Below are positions 26,834 through 35,582 of a stretch of 64,000 nucleotides of DNA, piece by piece. The position numbers and the translations under genes are program-made. A model generated the notes under the pieces. The model worked only from the letters and a program-made list of their open reading frames with translations, made no database searches and was not told where the DNA came from. The DNA is from Bradyrhizobium sp. NFR13. GTDB taxonomy: Bacteria > Pseudomonadota > Alphaproteobacteria > Rhizobiales > Xanthobacteraceae. Within the stretch, counting starts at the first letter, position 1, and every line of letters starts with the position of its first letter. The DNA is taken from contig NZ_FOTP01000004.1 in NCBI RefSeq assembly GCF_900114605.1, positions 186,001 to 250,000 of the forward strand. Direction: 5' to 3'.

Positions 26834-28051
26834 ATGACCCGAATGGGCATATTGGCTGCCATTGCTGTTGCTTGCCTGAACGGTTCGGCGCTTGCCGACC
26901 CCATCACCAAACCTCTCACCATCGCGGTGCTGAACGACAAGAGTTCGGTGTTCTCCGATGCCGGTGGCACCGGCAGCGTGGTCGCGGCGCAGCTTGCGAT
27001 CGACGATGTTGGCGGCAAGGTGCGTGGCCAGCCGGTGAAACTGCTCGGGCCGGATCATCAGAACAAGACCGATATCGGCGTGTCGCTGGCGCGCGATCTC
27101 TACGATCAGCAGGGCGTCGATGCGATCTTCGACATCGGCAATTCTGCGATCTCGCTGGCAGTGCAGAACATGGCGCGCGAGCGCGGCAAGGTGCTGGTGC
27201 ATGTCGGCTCGGCCACGGCCGACGTATTCGGCAAGCAATGCGCGCCGACCGCCGCGATGTGGCTGTACGACACCTATTCGCTGGCGCAGGGCATCGCCAA
27301 GGCCGTGGTCAAGCAGGGCGGCGATACCTGGTATTTCATCACAGCGGATTACGCGTTCGGTATCGCCATGCAGGCGGAAGTCTCGAAAGTGGTGGAAGCT
27401 GCCGGCGGCAAGGTGCTCGGCGCGGTGAAGCATCCGGTCGGCACGATGGATTTCTCGTCCTTCCTGCTGCAGGCGCAATCATCGGGCGCGAAGGTGATCG
27501 CGCTCGCCAATGCGTCGGGCGACACCGTCACCAATATCAAGCAGGCACGCGAATTCCAGATCGGCGAGGGCAAGCAGAAGCTCGCCGTGCTGATCTTCTA
27601 TCTCACCTCGGTCAAGGCACTCGGCTCGGAGGCCACGCAGGGCGTGCAGTATCTCGAGGGCTATTACTGGGACAATGACGACAAGAGCCGCGAATTCGGC
27701 AAACGCTTCATGGCCAAGCACGGCAAGATGCCGACCCACGCACAGGCCGGCGTGTACAGCGCGGTGAAGCATTATCTGCGCGCCGCGGAAGCCGCCAACG
27801 AGAATGACGGTCTGAAGGTGATGCGTCAGATGAAGGCGATGCCGGTCGACGACTTCTTCGCGCCGGGCGCCCGCGTGCGCGAGGACGGCCGGCTGATGAA
27901 CGACATGCTGCTGGCGGAAGTGAAGAAGCTGTCGGAGGTCAAAGGCGAGTGGGACCTGCTCACCATCAAGGGCAAGGTGAAGGCCGAAGACATCATGCGG
28001 CCGATTGCGGACGGCGGTTGCACGCTGCTGGATCCGCCGGTGAAGCAGTAA
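26834..28051 (+). CDS. Liv-type (type I) periplasmic substrate-binding protein
   Basis: 405 residues with a signal peptide ending at SALA-DP. LTIAVLNDKSSVFSDAGGTG, VVAAQLAIDDVGGKVRGQPV and LARDLYDQQGVDAIFDIGNS are the type I periplasmic binding-protein pattern of branched-chain amino-acid/aromatic ABC importers. WYFITADYAFGIAMQAEVSK marks the second lobe. The ATG follows GAGGAAACGACA. No permease gene follows; the next plus-strand Liv permease is at 36947, so this protein may be an alternative binding subunit for that importer. A 20-bp palindrome precedes the gene. Confidence 0.92.
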   Translation: MTRMGILAAIAVACLNGSALADPITKPLTIAVLNDKSSVFSDAGGTGSVVAAQLAIDDVGGKVRGQPVKLLGPDHQNKTDIGVSLARDLYDQQGVDAIFDIGNSAISLAVQNMARERGKVLVHVGSATADVFGKQCAPTAAMWLYDTYSLAQGIAKAVVKQGGDTWYFITADYAFGIAMQAEVSKVVEAAGGKVLGAVKHPVGTMDFSSFLLQAQSSGAKVIALANASGDTVTNIKQAREFQIGEGKQKLAVLIFYLTSVKALGSEATQGVQYLEGYYWDNDDKSREFGKRFMAKHGKMPTHAQAGVYSAVKHYLRAAEAANENDGLKVMRQMKAMPVDDFFAPGARVREDGRLMNDMLLAEVKKLSEVKGEWDLLTIKGKVKAEDIMRPIADGGCTLLDPPVKQ

Positions 28052-28062
28052 TCACACATACT

Positions 28063-28209
28063 GTCATTCCGGGGCGGGACCGGCGCCGTTAGGCGACGGG
28101 ACCGAACCCGGAATCCCGACATGTTCATCACTTCTCCAACGCCCGGAATTCAGAGGTGATGAACCCAACGGGATTCCGGGTTCGCGCAAGGGCGCGACCC
28201 GGAATGACG
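28063..28209. repeat. Intergenic inverted repeat, family A copy 3
   Basis: Left arm GTCATTCCGGGGCG, right arm CCCGGAATGACGA, with inner GAACCCGGAATCCCG and GGGATTCCGGGTTCGC. It lies between the convergent binding-protein and TPP-enzyme genes. Confidence 0.88.
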
Positions 28210-28218
28210 AGCGTGGGG

Positions 28219-29844
28219 CTACGGCTTCTTCGGATGAATGAACGCCCACGGACTGACTTCCGAGTCGCGTGGCACGTCGATCGCGATCAGATACGGCCCG
28301 CCATCGGCCAGTGCCTTTTCCAGCGCCGGCTTGAACTCCGCCGGTGACGTCACCCTGATAGCACCGACGCCGAATGACTCCGCGAGCTTGACGAAATCCG
28401 GATTGACCAGATCGGCAGCGACCACGCGGCCGTCGAACACCTGCAACTGGTCGCGGCGCACATTGCCATAGGCATTGTTGTTGAACACCAGCGTCACCAC
28501 GCCGATCTTGAACTGCACGGCCGTCGCCAGTTCCTGCACTGCGAACATGAAGCCGCCATCGCCGGTGATCGCGACGACGGGCCGGTCCGGATGCGCCACC
28601 TTGGCGCCGAGCGCGGTGGGAAAGCCGGAGCCGAGCGTGCCCTGATAGCCTGAGGTGATGAAGGTGCGCGGCTGATAGACGGGAAAGCCGAACCATGAGG
28701 TGAAGCCGACCTGCGACAACTCGTCGGTGACGATGGCGTTGTCCGGCAGCACGTCGCGCAGGATGTCGAGATAGGCCATCTGCGGCTGGATCGCCTGGAT
28801 GTCTTCCCGCGCTTTCGCGGAGGCTGCGCGGATCGTCTCGCGGCGGCCTGAGGTCTTCGTGTATCCGGCCTTGCTCACGGCGGCGACGAGGGCACGCGTT
28901 CCCTCGGCCGCATCGGCAACGATCGGCGCATCGACGGTGAGGCGCCTGAACTCGACCGGATCGATATCGATGCGGATGGACTTGATGCCGTCCGGCCGGA
29001 ACGGCCAGCGGAAGGTGGTCGGCAATTCCATGCGCGAGCCGATGCCGATCATCAGATCGGTCTGCGGCCACAGATTATAGGCGGCGGCCATGGTGATGCC
29101 GAGCTCATGGGCATTGCTGACAATGCCGCGGCCGGAGCGGAACGCGACCACGGGCGCGTCGATCATCTCGGCGAGTGCGAGGATGTCGTCGCCCGCATCC
29201 ATCGCGCCGGCGCCGACGAAAATCATCGGCGATTTGCTTCCCTTGATCAGCGCGGCGGCGGCCTTGATGCGATCCGGATCGGGCGAGGGCGCTGCGAATG
29301 GTTCAAGCGTCGTCGCTGCGGCGGTTTCCGCGCGTTGCGTGAACACGTCCCATGGCATCTCCAGCGCGACGGGTCCGCGGCGGCCGGACATCATCTCCTG
29401 GAAGCCGCGCGCCACCTTGGTCGGCGCGTCCCCGGGATAGTCGATGCGCTCGGCCCATTTCACGAAACTGCGCAGCGTCGCAAGCTGGTCCGGCATCTCA
29501 TGCAGATGACCGCGGCCCTTGCCAAGGTAATCACTCGGCACCTGACCGGTGAGGCACATCACCGGCTCGTTGCAGCCGAAGGCGGTCAGCATCGCCGCGC
29601 TGGCATTGAGAATGCCCGGGCCGGGCACCACGCTGAACACGCCGGGCTTGCCGGAGGCGCGGGCATAGCCGAACGCCATATAGCCGCAGGCCTGTTCGTG
29701 GCGTGCGCCGATGACGTTCAGCTTCGCCTGATGAAAGGCGTCGAACAGGCCATAGACCTGCGCGCCCGGCAGGCCGAAGATCGTGTCGATGCCGTGCGCC
29801 TTGAGCCCGCTGACGATGGCTTCGCCACCGGTGAGAACAGTCAT
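28219..29844 (-). CDS. Thiamine-diphosphate enzyme, acetolactate synthase/decarboxylase-like
   Basis: 541 residues with the three-domain POX/ALS fold. Catalytic Glu in ARHEQACGYMAFGYA (about 50), NAD/FAD-like middle domain, and the ThDP signature GDGGFMFAVQEL (about 428) ending in NNNAYGN. The family includes acetolactate synthase, benzoylformate decarboxylase and aryl-pyruvate decarboxylases. No valine-feedback subunit is encoded nearby, which argues against a biosynthetic acetolactate synthase. It is the last gene of the minus-strand hpa operon, 15 bases after the FAH-family gene, so a role in aromatic-acid catabolism is likely, for example decarboxylating an arylpyruvate. Confidence 0.88.
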   Translation of the reverse strand: MTVLTGGEAIVSGLKAHGIDTIFGLPGAQVYGLFDAFHQAKLNVIGARHEQACGYMAFGYARASGKPGVFSVVPGPGILNASAAMLTAFGCNEPVMCLTGQVPSDYLGKGRGHLHEMPDQLATLRSFVKWAERIDYPGDAPTKVARGFQEMMSGRRGPVALEMPWDVFTQRAETAAATTLEPFAAPSPDPDRIKAAAALIKGSKSPMIFVGAGAMDAGDDILALAEMIDAPVVAFRSGRGIVSNAHELGITMAAAYNLWPQTDLMIGIGSRMELPTTFRWPFRPDGIKSIRIDIDPVEFRRLTVDAPIVADAAEGTRALVAAVSKAGYTKTSGRRETIRAASAKAREDIQAIQPQMAYLDILRDVLPDNAIVTDELSQVGFTSWFGFPVYQPRTFITSGYQGTLGSGFPTALGAKVAHPDRPVVAITGDGGFMFAVQELATAVQFKIGVVTLVFNNNAYGNVRRDQLQVFDGRVVAADLVNPDFVKLAESFGVGAIRVTSPAEFKPALEKALADGGPYLIAIDVPRDSEVSPWAFIHPKKP

Positions 29845-29859
29845 GCGTATTCCAATCCG

Positions 29860-30729
29860 TTAGTGTTCGTCGACGACGCCATTGCGCAGCGTGCCGATGC
29901 CGTCCGCCTTGATCTCGATTACATCGCCGGGGACAAGATAGCGTGGCGGATCGAAGCGCGCACCGGCGCCGGTCGGCGTGCCGGTCACGATCACGTCGCC
30001 GGGCACGAGGGTCGTGAAGGTCGAGATATAGCTCAGGAGATAGCGGAAGCCGAACATCAGCCGCGAGGTGCGATCGTCCTGCCGCAGCTCGCCGTTAACA
30101 TGCGTGGTGAGGCGGATATCGGCGATCTGGCTTTCGTCGGTATAGGGCACGATCCACGGCCCGAGGCTGCCGGTGGAGTCGAAATTCTTGCCTTGCGTGA
30201 CGTTGAACTTGGCGTGCCGCACCCAGTCGCGAATGGTGCCTTCGTTGCAGAGCGTCAGGGCGGCGATGTGGTCCAGCGCATCGCCCTCGGCGATGTGGCG
30301 TCCAGCCTTGCCGATCACCAGCACCACTTCGCCTTCATAGTCGAGCTGCCTCGATACGCGCGGCCGCACCAGCGGCGTATCGTGTCCGACGAAGGAGCGC
30401 GGCGTGCGCATGAACATCGAAGGATATTTCGGCGCGTCCTGACCGTCCTTGTATTCGGCATTGCGGTCCGGATAGTTGACGCCGATGCAGATGATCTTTT
30501 CCGGAGCGGGGATCGGCGGCTGCCAGGTGATGGCGTCCAGTGCAAAATCCGCAGGCTGGTTGGCCGCAGCATCCGCGAGGCGATGCAAGGCGCTGTGCGC
30601 GATGGCCTCGCGCAAAGTCGGATAATCGCCGCCATAGCGCGCGGAGAGATCGACGATCCCGTCGTCGGTGACGGCACCGTATTTCAGCGTGCCGTTGACG
30701 GTGAATGTGGCGAGGCGGCAGTGGGTCAT
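29860..30729 (-). CDS. hpaG: Fumarylacetoacetate hydrolase family protein, HpaG-like decarboxylase
   Basis: 289 residues of the FAH family. Metal-site motifs IICIGVNYPDRNAEY, LDYEGEVVLVIGKAGR (two Glu), TLCNEGTIRDW, QGKNFDSTGSLGPWIV and VIVTGTPTGAG are in order. In the homoprotocatechuate pathway this family supplies the 5-oxopent-3-ene-1,2,5-tricarboxylate decarboxylase/isomerase step; E. coli HpaG is a two-domain fusion, here there is a single domain. Position between hpaD and the TPP enzyme on one strand supports the role. A hydrolase such as acylpyruvase is the alternative. Confidence 0.82.
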   Translation of the reverse strand: MTHCRLATFTVNGTLKYGAVTDDGIVDLSARYGGDYPTLREAIAHSALHRLADAAANQPADFALDAITWQPPIPAPEKIICIGVNYPDRNAEYKDGQDAPKYPSMFMRTPRSFVGHDTPLVRPRVSRQLDYEGEVVLVIGKAGRHIAEGDALDHIAALTLCNEGTIRDWVRHAKFNVTQGKNFDSTGSLGPWIVPYTDESQIADIRLTTHVNGELRQDDRTSRLMFGFRYLLSYISTFTTLVPGDVIVTGTPTGAGARFDPPRYLVPGDVIEIKADGIGTLRNGVVDEH

Positions 30730-30753
30730 CGCGCACTCACCTCACATGCGGTT

Positions 30754-30854
30754 GTCATCACCCGCGAAAGCGGGTGATCCAGTATCCGGCGCTGCCCGTG
30801 TTCAATCATTGTCGTCTCCGTTTACTGGATCGCGCGGTCAAGCCGGGCGATGAC
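30754..30854. repeat. Intergenic inverted repeat, family B copy 2
   Basis: GTCATCACCCGCGAAAGCGG with CCAGTATCC at the left and TACTGGATCGCGCGG with CAAGCCGGGCGATGAC at the right. It sits inside the hpa transcription unit, between hpaD and hpaG. Confidence 0.8.
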
Positions 30855-30870
30855 AGGGGAGTATGTCGCC

Positions 30871-31854
30871 TCAATCCGCAATCGTCACATCTGCCACGAA
30901 GGCCGGCTCACGCACCGCCTGCCCATCGAATGGCGAGCCTTGTTCGAACCACGACCTTGGCGCAGGCGCGCCCCAAAGAGTCTGCCGGCGTGGGTCCTTC
31001 AGCGACCAGCGCAGGGGCTCGTGATCGGTGTCCATGGTCTGGTAGTCTGACGTGTAGAGTTCGAGGCGATGGCCATCGGGGTCGCGCACATAGAGGAAGA
31101 ACGCATTGGAGATGCCGTGGCGGCCGGGGCCACGTTCGAGGTTCTTCAGATAGCCCGATGACGCCATCACGTCGCAGAGATGCAGGATGTTCATCGCCGT
31201 CGGCACCCAATAGGCGAAATGATGCAGCCGCGGCCCCTTGCCATTGGTGATGGCGAAGTCGTGCACATTGCCCTTGCGATGCATCCAGGCAGCGGCGATG
31301 CGGCCGCCTTCGCCGTCCTCCTCGCCATATTCGGTCAGCCGGAAGCCGAGCCGCGCATAGAAGTCGACGGTGTCCTGCACTTCGGCGGCGAAGACGTTGA
31401 AATGATCGAGCCGCTGCGGATGGCAACCCTTGTAGAGATCGAAGCGGCGGAGCAGATGCGGGCGCTTCTCCATGGTTGCATAGAGTTCGATCTGGAAGCC
31501 GAACGGATCGGTGACATGCATCGTGCGGCCCTGGAACGGGCGCTCGACAAAGGAATAGGTGATGCCGTTGGCGGTGAACCAGGCGGCGGCCTTGTCGAGA
31601 TCGTTCTCGCTGGCGACACGGAAGCCGAGTCGGTGGCAAGCGGCAGTGGTCGCCTTGCGCAGCACCAGCGAGTGATGCTGGTGCTCCTCCACGGCGCGCA
31701 GATAGACGGTGTCGCTGTCGGCATCCTCGACATGCAGGCCGACGGCATTCTCATAGAAGGCACGGCTGGCCTTGAGATCAGTGACATCCAGCACGACGTG
31801 GCTGGAGCGCAGGATGTTGAAGGGCGGATCGAACACGTGGGTCGGCACGGGCAT
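30871..31854 (-). CDS. hpaD: 3,4-dihydroxyphenylacetate 2,3-dioxygenase (extradiol, VOC fold)
   Basis: 327 residues with two vicinal-oxygen-chelate modules. It matches the Brevibacterium HPCD/Arthrobacter MndD type: PFNILRSSHVVLDVTDLKAS, ERGPGRHGISNAFFLY, RDPDGHRLELYTSDYQT. Metal ligands are about His151 (RLDHFNV), His211 (LHHFAYW) and Glu265 (HRLELY), the 2-His-1-carboxylate set for Fe or Mn. It opens homoprotocatechuate next to the ring hydroxyl to give 5-carboxymethyl-2-hydroxymuconic semialdehyde. It is flanked on both sides by intergenic repeats within the operon. Metal choice (Fe or Mn) cannot be told from sequence. Confidence 0.95.
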   Translation of the reverse strand: MPVPTHVFDPPFNILRSSHVVLDVTDLKASRAFYENAVGLHVEDADSDTVYLRAVEEHQHHSLVLRKATTAACHRLGFRVASENDLDKAAAWFTANGITYSFVERPFQGRTMHVTDPFGFQIELYATMEKRPHLLRRFDLYKGCHPQRLDHFNVFAAEVQDTVDFYARLGFRLTEYGEEDGEGGRIAAAWMHRKGNVHDFAITNGKGPRLHHFAYWVPTAMNILHLCDVMASSGYLKNLERGPGRHGISNAFFLYVRDPDGHRLELYTSDYQTMDTDHEPLRWSLKDPRRQTLWGAPAPRSWFEQGSPFDGQAVREPAFVADVTIAD

Positions 31855-31878
31855 GGGCGTTTCCTGCGTTTTTATCTC

Positions 31879-32017
31879 GTCATTCCGGGGCGCGTGCGCG
31901 GCAGCGCACGTGAACCCGGAATCCCGATATGTTCATCACTTCTTTATGCCGTGCGGTTCAAAACGGGATGAACCGCACGGGATTCCGGGTTCGCGCAAAT
32001 GCGCGCCCCGGAATGAC
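31879..32017. repeat. Intergenic inverted repeat, family A copy 4
   Basis: Left arm CGTCATTCCGGGGCGCG and right arm GCGCCCCGGAATGAC, inner GAACCCGGAATCCCG and GGGATTCCGGGTTCGCG; a smaller internal inverted pair (CCGTGCGGTTCA, TGAACCGCACGG) marks the tip. It lies between hpaE and hpaD inside the operon and reaches within four bases of the hpaE stop. Confidence 0.9.
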
Positions 32018-32020
32018 AGC

Positions 32021-33562
32021 CTAGATGCCAAGTCTCTGTATCTTGTGCGTCCCGCGCGCGAGCGAGACGTGCTTGGTCTCCATATAAAACTCGAACGAAT
32101 AGTCGCCGCCGTCGCGGCCGATGCCGGAGGCCTTCATGCCGCCGAACGGCGTCGGCAAATGGCGGACATTTTCCGAATTGAGCCAGATCATGCCGGCCTC
32201 CAGCGCGTCGGCCACGCGCAGCGCACGGCCCACATCATTGGTCCAGACATAGCCGGTAAGGCCGTATTGCACGGCATTGGCGATCTCGATGGCTTCGGCT
32301 TCGTTGCCGAACGGGATCACCGTGAGGAACGGGCCGAACACTTCCTCCTGTGCCACGCGCATGTCCTTGTGTGCGCCGGTCACCAGCGTCGGCTGCACGT
32401 AATGTCCGCCGCCGGGGCCGTCGTGCGGCTTGCCGCCGACCACGATGGTCGCGCCGTCCTGCCGCGCGATATCGAAGTAGCTGCAGACCTTTGCGTGATG
32501 CCGCTCATGGATCAGCGGGCCGACTTCGGTTCTGGGATCGAGCGGATGCCCGACCTTCAGTGCCTGCACGCGGGCGGTAAGTTTCTCGATGAATGTATCG
32601 GCAATGCTCGCCTGCACCAGCAACCGACTGGACGATGTACAACGCTCGCCATTCAGCGAGTAGATCATGAACACCACGGCATCGAGCGCGCGGTCCAGAT
32701 CGGCATCATCGAACACGATCACCGGATTCTTGCCGCCGAGTTCGAAATGCACGCGCTTCAGGGTCGGCGCACCCTGCGCCATGATGGCGGAGCCGGTGGC
32801 GCTCTCGCCGACAAAGGCGATGGCCTTGATGGCGGGATGCTCGGTCAGTGCCTTGCCGGACTCTTCGCCGAAGCCGTGCACAGTGTTCAGCACGCCGTCG
32901 GGAAGTCCGGCCTGTTTGGCAAGCTTCGCCAGCAGGTCAGCCGTGACCGGCGACCATTCCGCCGGCTTGTGCACCACCGTGCAGCCGGCCGCCAGCGCCG
33001 GCGCGATCTTCCAGGTGGAGAGCATGAACGGAGTGTTCCACGGCGTGATGACACCGACCGGGCCGATCGGCACGCGAGTCGAGACATTCCAGTGCTCATC
33101 CGCCGGCATGTTCTGGCCGTCGCGCGCCTCCAGGCATTTGTCGGCATAGAAGCGGAAATTCTCGGCGCCGCGGATCGCGGCCTTGGCCATGAAGCGATGC
33201 GCCTGGCCCGTGTCGATACATTCCAGCACGGCGATGTCGTCGGCATTGTCCTCGATGGCATCGGCGACGCGGTGCAGCAGCTTCTTGCGCGCAGTCGGCG
33301 CCATGTCGCGCCATTCCTTGAAGGCGCGATGGGCGGCCTTGGCGGCACTGTCGATATCTTCTTTCGTACCTCGCGCGACCCGCGCCAGCACGGTGCCATC
33401 GATCGGCGATGTCGTCTCGAACACCTCCCCCGACGATGACGGCACGATCCGGCCATCGATAATATTGCCGATGCCGTCGGCCTTGAGTGTCTTCAGCAGC
33501 GGCGCGGCGCGCTCGGTGTTGGCCTGAAGGACAGCGGCGGGATCGGCAGGGGTCTTAGCCAT
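32021..33562 (-). CDS. hpaE: 5-carboxymethyl-2-hydroxymuconic-semialdehyde dehydrogenase
   Basis: 513 residues of the aldehyde dehydrogenase superfamily. Cofactor motif ITPWNTPFMLSTWKIAP, general-base Glu in FELGGKNPVIVFDDAD, nucleophile Cys308 in NGERCTSSSRL, and EEVFGPFLTVIPFG are intact. It oxidises the semialdehyde made by HpaD to 5-carboxymethyl-2-hydroxymuconate using NAD. The first codons overlap the end of hpaF by eight bases, which supports translational coupling. The family identity rests on the ring-cleavage neighbours as well as on YSLNGERCTSSSR, shared with hydroxymuconic-semialdehyde dehydrogenases. Confidence 0.95.
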   Translation of the reverse strand: MAKTPADPAAVLQANTERAAPLLKTLKADGIGNIIDGRIVPSSSGEVFETTSPIDGTVLARVARGTKEDIDSAAKAAHRAFKEWRDMAPTARKKLLHRVADAIEDNADDIAVLECIDTGQAHRFMAKAAIRGAENFRFYADKCLEARDGQNMPADEHWNVSTRVPIGPVGVITPWNTPFMLSTWKIAPALAAGCTVVHKPAEWSPVTADLLAKLAKQAGLPDGVLNTVHGFGEESGKALTEHPAIKAIAFVGESATGSAIMAQGAPTLKRVHFELGGKNPVIVFDDADLDRALDAVVFMIYSLNGERCTSSSRLLVQASIADTFIEKLTARVQALKVGHPLDPRTEVGPLIHERHHAKVCSYFDIARQDGATIVVGGKPHDGPGGGHYVQPTLVTGAHKDMRVAQEEVFGPFLTVIPFGNEAEAIEIANAVQYGLTGYVWTNDVGRALRVADALEAGMIWLNSENVRHLPTPFGGMKASGIGRDGGDYSFEFYMETKHVSLARGTHKIQRLGI

Positions 33563-33953
33563 TGTTGGCCTCGGCTTTCAGCAGGTCGTGAATGGGATTG
33601 CGCTTCCAGCTCGTCGCGCTGTCGTTGATCTGCATGTCGAAGGACAGCGCAAAGCGGCCGCCCGCGAAAACACTGTCGAGATGGTGCGAGACCGTCTGGA
33701 AAATCTGTTCGCCGGCCTTCTGGCGAACCTCGAGCGAGCGGCCTTCGCCGATCCGCAGCAGGATATCGAGAAAGCTGAGCCCGGCACGGCCGTCGGCGAT
33801 GGCGTAGTGCTCGCAGCGGATCGCGCGTACGCGAATGCCGCCGAGCGGGAAGATGCCGGTCTGCACCGCGGCGTTGCGGATGACTTCGCAGAGCGCGTTG
33901 ATATCCACGGCGCCGTCGAGATTGGCCGAATATTCGATGGTGAAATGCGGCAT
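33555..33953 (-). CDS. hpaF: 5-carboxymethyl-2-hydroxymuconate delta-isomerase
   Basis: 132 residues of the tautomerase superfamily, CHMI branch. After Met removal the N-terminal Pro (MPHFTIEYSANLDG) is the catalytic base. FPLGGIRVRAIRCEHYAIAD and FLDILLRIGEGRS match the family. It isomerises 5-carboxymethyl-2-hydroxymuconate for decarboxylation by HpaG. Overlaps hpaE by eight bases and follows hpaH by 16 bases. Confidence 0.93.
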   Translation of the reverse strand: MPHFTIEYSANLDGAVDINALCEVIRNAAVQTGIFPLGGIRVRAIRCEHYAIADGRAGLSFLDILLRIGEGRSLEVRQKAGEQIFQTVSHHLDSVFAGGRFALSFDMQINDSATSWKRNPIHDLLKAEANNG

Positions 33954-33969
33954 GGTGCGTGATCCCTGT

Positions 33970-34776
33970 TCAGCCGAAGTAGCAGCTCACGGTCCCCCAG
34001 GGGCCATAATCCGCCTGGATCGTGTCGCCTTTGCGGGTCTCGATGGGGCGAATGAACGATCCGGCGAGAACGACTTGTCCTGGTTCCAGCGCAAGCCCAT
34101 GCGGCGCGATTTTGTTGGCCAGCCAGGCGACGCTGGTGGCGGGATGATTCAGCACGCCGGCGGCGAGGCCCGTTTCTTCGAGCTGGCCGTTGCGATGGCA
34201 CATGGCGCCGACCCAGCGCAAATCGGTGTCCAGCGGCCGCATCGGCCGGCCGCCAAGCACGATGCCCGCATTCGCCGCATTGTCGGCGATGGTGTCGAAG
34301 ATTTTTCGCGTGGCCTTGGTCTTTGCATCGACGCGCTCGACGCGGGTGTCGAGGATCTCCAGCGCCGGGACCACGAAGTCGGTGGCATTGAGCACATCGA
34401 ACATCGTGCAGTCCGGGCCTTCGAGCCGCGTCTTCATCACGAAAGCGAGTTCGGCCTCCACGCGGGTGGCGATGAAACGGTCGGTGGGAACGATGCTGCC
34501 ATCGGCGAAGAACATGTCGTCGAGCAGCACGCCGGAATCCGGTTCGTCGATATTCAGCGCGCTCTGCATCGCCTTGGAGGTGAGGCCGATCTTGTGGCCA
34601 CGCACGATGCGACCCTCTGCGACCTTGATCTCGATCCAGGTTTTCTGGATCGCGTAGGAATCGTCGATGGTGATGCCGGGATGATCCAGCGACAGTTGCC
34701 GGATCTGGGTCCGGGTCTTCTCGGCGTGATGCAGGCGTTCTGCCGCGCTTGATATGTCTGAAGAGGTGAGTGCCAT
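33970..34776 (-). CDS. hpaH: 2-oxo-hept-3-ene-1,7-dioate hydratase
   Basis: 268 residues from the ATG at 34776, the usual HpaH length; an ATG 16 codons upstream at 34824 overlaps the palindromic operator and is unlikely. It belongs to the hydratase/decarboxylase branch of the FAH superfamily: [58 protein letters not shown] (metal Glu pair) and [10 protein letters not shown]. It adds water to 2-oxohept-3-enedioate, giving the HpaI aldolase substrate. First gene of the minus-strand operon, divergent from hpaR. Confidence 0.94.
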   Translation of the reverse strand: MALTSSDISSAAERLHHAEKTRTQIRQLSLDHPGITIDDSYAIQKTWIEIKVAEGRIVRGHKIGLTSKAMQSALNIDEPDSGVLLDDMFFADGSIVPTDRFIATRVEAELAFVMKTRLEGPDCTMFDVLNATDFVVPALEILDTRVERVDAKTKATRKIFDTIADNAANAGIVLGGRPMRPLDTDLRWVGAMCHRNGQLEETGLAAGVLNHPATSVAWLANKIAPHGLALEPGQVVLAGSFIRPIETRKGDTIQADYGPWGTVSCYFG

Positions 34777-34817
34777 CGGGTCGTCATCCCGCGCAGAAAA
34801 GCCGCGCGGCAAAGTGA

Positions 34818-34829
34818 TTAACATGTTAA
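34818..34829. promoter_or_regulatory. Palindromic operator candidate between hpaH and hpaR
   Basis: TTAACATGTTAA is a perfect 12-base palindrome 42 bases upstream of the hpaH start, in the 137-base divergent region with hpaR. Placement and AT-rich dyad fit a MarR-family (HpaR) site controlling both directions. Confidence 0.6.
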
Positions 34830-34913
34830 ATTGTTGCGATCAAACCCTGGACGCGACAATTCGATTGTGCGTTGCACACAGCGATGCGCCAGAATCATCC
34901 TATAGAGGCGATC

Positions 34914-35423
34914 ATGACGACAGCATCAAAGCCACGGACCGCCGCTAAAATCCCGATGCGCGACTTCTCGCAGTCGCTGCCGATGTCGCTGCTGCGCACG
35001 CGGGAATCGGTGATGCGACATTTTCGGCCATCGCTTCGGGCGCATGATCTCACCGAACAGCAATGGCGCATCCTGCGCGCGCTCGCGGCGTCGGGCGAGA
35101 TCGAAGTAACGGAACTCGCGCGTGTCGCGTTCCTGCTGGGCCCGAGTCTGTCCCGCATCCTGCGCGACCTGGAGGGCAGGCGGCTGATCGAACGGCGGCT
35201 GCTGAAGGCCGATTTGCGCCGCAGCATTGTTTCGATCACGTCAAAGGGATTGAAATTGATCGAAGCTGTCGCGCCCACATCGGAGGCAATCTACGCCGAG
35301 ATGACGAAGCGCTTCGGTGCGCGCAAATTGTCGGATCTGCAGGCCTTGTTGCATGAGCTGGAAGCCGCGCTGCTGGCCATGCCTGCAGCCGACGGTGCGG
35401 ATGGCGATGACACGGGTGAATAA
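34914..35423 (+). CDS. hpaR: Homoprotocatechuate degradation regulator HpaR (MarR family)
   Basis: 169 residues from the ATG at 34914, after AGAGG; two upstream in-frame ATGs are less likely. The SLPMSLLRTRESVMRHFRPS start, LTEQQWRILRALAASGEIEV and LGPSLSRILRDLEGRRLIER winged-helix segment closely follow E. coli HpaR (TEQQWRI, LRPSLTGIL). HpaR represses meta-cleavage genes until the aromatic acid binds. It carries about 15 extra residues at the N-terminus and an acidic tail. Divergent from hpaH with a palindrome between them. Confidence 0.93.
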   Translation: MTTASKPRTAAKIPMRDFSQSLPMSLLRTRESVMRHFRPSLRAHDLTEQQWRILRALAASGEIEVTELARVAFLLGPSLSRILRDLEGRRLIERRLLKADLRRSIVSITSKGLKLIEAVAPTSEAIYAEMTKRFGARKLSDLQALLHELEAALLAMPAADGADGDDTGE

Positions 35424-35472
35424 CTGATCTGCATATTTTTGCGGCAAGGCTGTCGCACGCAGCGCGGGCGTT

Positions 35473-35489
35473 AATTCGTCGTACGAATT
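35473..35489. promoter_or_regulatory. Inverted repeat upstream of the Liv-type importer operon
   Basis: AATTCGT-N3-ACGAATT has perfect seven-base arms in the 159-base gap between hpaR and the binding-protein gene, about 94 bases before its start. It is unlike the hpaH-hpaR palindrome, so a second regulator may act here. Confidence 0.5.
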
Positions 35490-35582
35490 TCGCTGGGCTG
35501 TAGACAGGAGAAGAATTTTTCGCTCAACTCCCGCCATCAAAAGAAGGCTGGCGCCCAAGTCCGGCCTCTTAGGGAGAGAACG

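Noticed and set aside
29107-30777. 556-codon plus-strand frame
   Set aside because: Antisense of the TPP and FAH-family genes, with His/Arg/Ala-rich shadow composition.
31772-33439. 555-codon plus-strand frame
   Set aside because: Runs across an intergenic repeat and antisense to hpaD and hpaE; no domain.
34777-34824. Upstream start of hpaH at 34824
   Set aside because: Would place the palindrome inside the coding region and give an N-terminal extension not expected for HpaH; 34776 gives the normal length.
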